Shown here in pieces: positions 62,497 through 64,000 of a DNA stretch of 64,000 bases. The DNA is from Hemerocallis citrina. Taxonomy: Eukaryota > Streptophyta > Magnoliopsida > Asparagales > Asphodelaceae. The stretch covers positions 180,876,175-180,940,174 of the forward strand of contig CM030362.1 of the NCBI GenBank assembly GCA_017893485.1. The letters are read 5' to 3'. Each line of letters opens with the position of its first letter. Position 1 is the stretch's first letter. The position numbers and the translations under genes are program-made. The notes under the pieces are model-generated. The model was given only the letters and a program-made list of their open reading frames with translations, was not told the DNA's origin and did not search any database.

Positions 62497-63462
62497 ATCA
62501 TTTCAAACATAATTTATCTAAGCATGCATACTAAAAACAACTAGAAAGTAAAAGAAACACCCACTTATCTGAAGAATTTTTCCAAGTAAATAAAACTCCC
62601 AAAGCCTTCCACTCCTCCACGAAAATCCCACAACCAACCTTTTGGCACCAAGGCATCAATGAGCAAACACACATTTTTTTGTTTCGTTTTGTCTTTTGCC
62701 ATTTAGGAGTAGAATGAGAGGTTATTAATAGGATTAATTAATTAATGGGAGATTAATTTAACTAACCACTAACCTAAACTCTCCACTAACTCCTACTCAC
62801 ACCCCCCACTCTCTCCATTCAAGTGCAGCCCGGCCACAAATTCAAGAGTCAGAAAGCATGTGCACGTGCGTGCTTCGTGCTTTGTACACCACTCATTCTT
62901 CTTTCATTACATTATCTAATATCATTTTAAATTTCTTAAATAAATACTTACATCATTTCTCTTATATTAAATTTTGTGTAATTAGCTTAAATTAATCATA
63001 GCAAAACTTTTAGTGCATAACATTTTGTAGTTTAAAAACCATAGCACGCACATCGCACGTAAAATAAATATTCAAATACGAAATAGATTTGATCAACGAA
63101 AAAATATTTATAAATAATAGAAATACAACATAAGAAAAATACAATCATTAATTTTATATATACAGTAATGTAATCAACACGTACATAGAAAACACGTGCA
63201 TGTATAAAATATATATTTGAGTCAAAATAGGAGAAAAATAAAATTTCAATTTATAAAATGAATTCGAGCAAGTTATAAAATAAACAATTGAAACACATAG
63301 AAAATATGACACATAACGGTAGAATATACGTAATCGACACGTGTATCGAAAACACGTGAAATACGCGTAAAAATACAAAGATTGAAAATTAATATTTGAG
63401 TTGGCTTAAATAGGATAAGAATTAATTTAGAGAAGACAGAAAATATATAAATAGTCGAAATT

Positions 63463-64000
63463 GTAACACCCTAGATTTGATTTATAAGATTTTGTGATTT
63501 TACGTGTTGTGCACATATGATTTCGTTTGTATAATTTCTCGTATAAAATATTTTTATATAGTAATTGTTCTCTTTATTTTTCTAAAATTATTCTCTTTAA
63601 AAACCTAATTTAAGTCTATGCCTAATTGTCCTTTTTAAACCCACTATATTTATTAATTATTTAATTATTTTGAGCCCATGGTTAGTTTGGCCCATTAGTG
63701 AGCTCATTTACTTTAATTCTCTTTTGAAATGATCTAACTTGTAGTGTAGACTCATTTCATGGCCAATTAAATTTGTTACATGGACAAATTTGTAATTGGG
63801 GGGGGGGGGGGGGGGGGGGCACTAGATAACACGTGTTTGCACTAGGGTGTGCAAAACACACCCCTTTGGGTGTGGCCGGATAGAATCAAGAGAGAGGGAG
63901 AGTGGATGAGGTGGAGAGGTGGTTATTTGCATCATGGGAAGTTATAGCAACTCCCTATTTCATCCAAGTCCTTGATCCTAAACCACTTGATTTAATCCTA
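63463..64000 (+). mobile_element. Start of another LTR insertion, cut by window edge
   Basis: TGTAACACCCTAGATTTG begins abruptly where the LARD LTR alignment stops. The candidate duplication GAAAT precedes it (63458-63462). The inside resembles LTR2 (ACTTGTAGTGTAG near 63737, GGTGTGGCCGG near 63869). No coding content. Confidence 0.75.
63798..63819 (+). repeat. Run of 22 G
   Basis: Uninterrupted G homopolymer within the last LTR. It could fold as a G-quadruplex. The exact length may be a sequencing estimate. Confidence 0.9.

Larger units (their letters stand above)
59027..64000 (-). repeat. 5' LTR of the LARD, interrupted, leaving the window
   Basis: It matches the 3' LTR from its edge (TTTAATGCCCCAAATTCC) to about 63462. 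The interruptions are a LINE (61599-62496) and a further LTR from 63463. The last roughly 100 bp of this LTR should appear beyond the window. No supported gene lies in 59298-61587 or 62508-63462. The edge TTTAATG is a decayed TGTAACG. Confidence 0.85.

Overview
This window is plant nuclear DNA made almost entirely of transposable elements nested inside one another. I found no intact host gene. The plant assignment rests on several families seen together: a Tat-lineage Ty3/gypsy element with two RNase H domains, an Athila-like gag element primed by tRNA-Asp, a Ty1/copia element primed by tRNA-iMet, En/Spm (CACTA) transposase genes, an L1-type LINE tail, and a captured piece of a plant-like cytosolic ribosomal protein L17 gene. 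A eudicot is my guess, but the sequence does not name a species. The setting looks like old heterochromatin.

Left block (1-9649, continued at 13261-13306 and 34987-37621). A minus-strand Tat element (Tat1, 1-6983) has decayed gag, protease, RT, RNase H, archaeal-type RNase H and integrase, followed to the right by its LTR. It appears to sit inside an array of about 59-60 bp repeats (6984-9130). The array belongs to the 3' noncoding part of a second, internally deleted Tat copy (Tat2), whose integrase-end, protease and gag remnants lie at 35600-37621. Each monomer carries one or two short inverted repeats, and some copies show matched changes in both arms.

Middle block (9650-34986). Two large solo LTRs with 5-bp target duplications entered the Tat2 tail only 41 bp apart: LTR1 (9650-13260, GGGAG) and LTR2 (13307-34986, AGTTG). 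LTR2 is split by a 17.5-kb CACTA insertion (16678-34177, TSD TGT). This outer CACTA carries two exons and the intron of a ribosomal protein L17 gene, and a likely hAT element. It is itself split by a second CACTA (18492-31649, TSD ACC). The inner one holds decayed TNP2-type and Transposase_24-type genes, a MULE-type MITE (9-bp TSD) and another solo LTR (26483-29896, TSD TACGC). Nesting reaches five levels.

Right block (37622-64000). A minus-strand, LARD-like retrotransposon has about 3.6-kb LTRs and only about 2.7 kb of non-coding internal DNA, with a polypurine tract at 49432 and a tRNA-iMet-type primer site at 59013-59024. Its 3' LTR holds another solo LTR (38267-41596, TSD ATATA) and a copia element (43523-48366). 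Its internal region holds a young Athila-like element with gag but no pol (51085-57929, TSD TATTT). Its 5' LTR holds a 5'-truncated LINE (61599-62496) and, from 63463, the start of one more LTR that leaves the window.

The big LTRs share terminal motifs (TGTAA..CCC and GGGGCGTTACA-like), and some share a perfect 9-10 bp hairpin near the 3' end and tRNA-like B-box modules. The best candidates for something not yet described are the two-hairpin repeat array, the L17-carrying CACTA with its transposase-bearing relative nested inside, and the LARD with its hairpins and 27-bp minisatellite.
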